From Burkholderia humptydooensis (lineage in GTDB: Bacteria > Pseudomonadota > Gammaproteobacteria > Burkholderiales > Burkholderiaceae), in assembly GCF_001513745.1 (NCBI RefSeq), contig NZ_CP013380.1, forward strand, positions 1,612,001 through 1,676,000: a stretch of DNA of 64,000 nt, in the 5' to 3' direction. Shown piece by piece: positions 63,977 through 64,000 of the stretch; within the stretch, counting starts at the first letter, position 1, and the number at the start of each line of letters is the position of its first letter. The notes under the pieces are model-generated. The model saw only the letters and a program-made list of their open reading frames with translations, did not search any database and was not told the DNA's origin. The position numbers were made by a program, and so were the translations under genes.

Positions 63977-64000
63977 AGCCCGCGCAACGATGTGCGGGCT
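63977..64000 (+). terminator. Probable terminator stem after allA (cut by window end)
   Basis: AGCCCGCGCA / TGTGCGGGCT pairs at 9 of 10 positions around an ACGA loop. The window ends at the stem, so a T-tract cannot be seen. Confidence 0.6.

Overview
The window is a high-GC proteobacterial chromosome segment. Its gene orders (rpsB-tsf-pyrH-frr-uppS-cdsA-dxr-rseP-bamA-skp-lpxD-fabZ-lpxA-lpxB-rnhB, and ppsR/ppsA) and protein sequences fit Burkholderia, most likely chromosome 1 of the pseudomallei/thailandensis/cepacia lineage. The genus is inferred from recognised sequences and synteny; no search was run. I saw no rRNA, tRNA, CRISPR array, integrase or insertion sequence.

Region 1 (1-6524) holds the 3' end of ligA, def, a pseudouridine synthase with a very long disordered N-terminus, glnD and map. 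Region 2 (6525-22703) is a long forward core block. It runs from translation (rpsB, tsf, frr) through UMP kinase (pyrH) to envelope biogenesis: undecaprenyl-PP, CDP-diacylglycerol, MEP pathway, RseP, BamA/Skp and lipid A (lpxD, fabZ, lpxA, lpxB). It ends with rnhB and a SpoU methyltransferase, joined by 1-17 nt gaps or overlaps at many junctions.

Region 3 (22704-31501) has ppsR, a periplasmic phytochelatin-synthase-like protein, ppsA, an NfeD/paraslipin pair, smpB back to back with ratA/rnfH, and an EamA exporter. Region 4 (31622-35245) is accessory: a beta-propeller protein, a TPR/winged-helix regulator and a DUF899-DUF2182 pair. Region 5 (35246-39306) is purine nucleotide synthesis, guaB and guaA, separated by a small membrane protein.

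Region 6 (39307-48856) is a defence island abutting guaA, with visibly different codon use. It carries a complete type I Wadjet (JetABCD) anti-plasmid system in one translationally coupled run. Directly upstream is a SWIM-zinc-finger SNF2 helicase, itself apparently coupled to a short unrecognised ORF. This is the most interesting part of the window.

Region 7 (48857-57193) is accessory and regulatory: TetR/GST with a perfect palindromic operator, a tautomerase, a GlxA-type AraC regulator and an MFS exporter with striking dyads around their promoters, a DUF1993 gene, a tiny lipoprotein, DUF1992, tadA and ldcA. Region 8 (57194-64000) is an allantoin-degradation cluster: GntR regulator, NCS1 permease, racemase, puuE, uraD, allantoicase and ureidoglycolate lyase. 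It takes OHCU/allantoin to glyoxylate and urea, with repeated operator-like sites upstream of the regulator.
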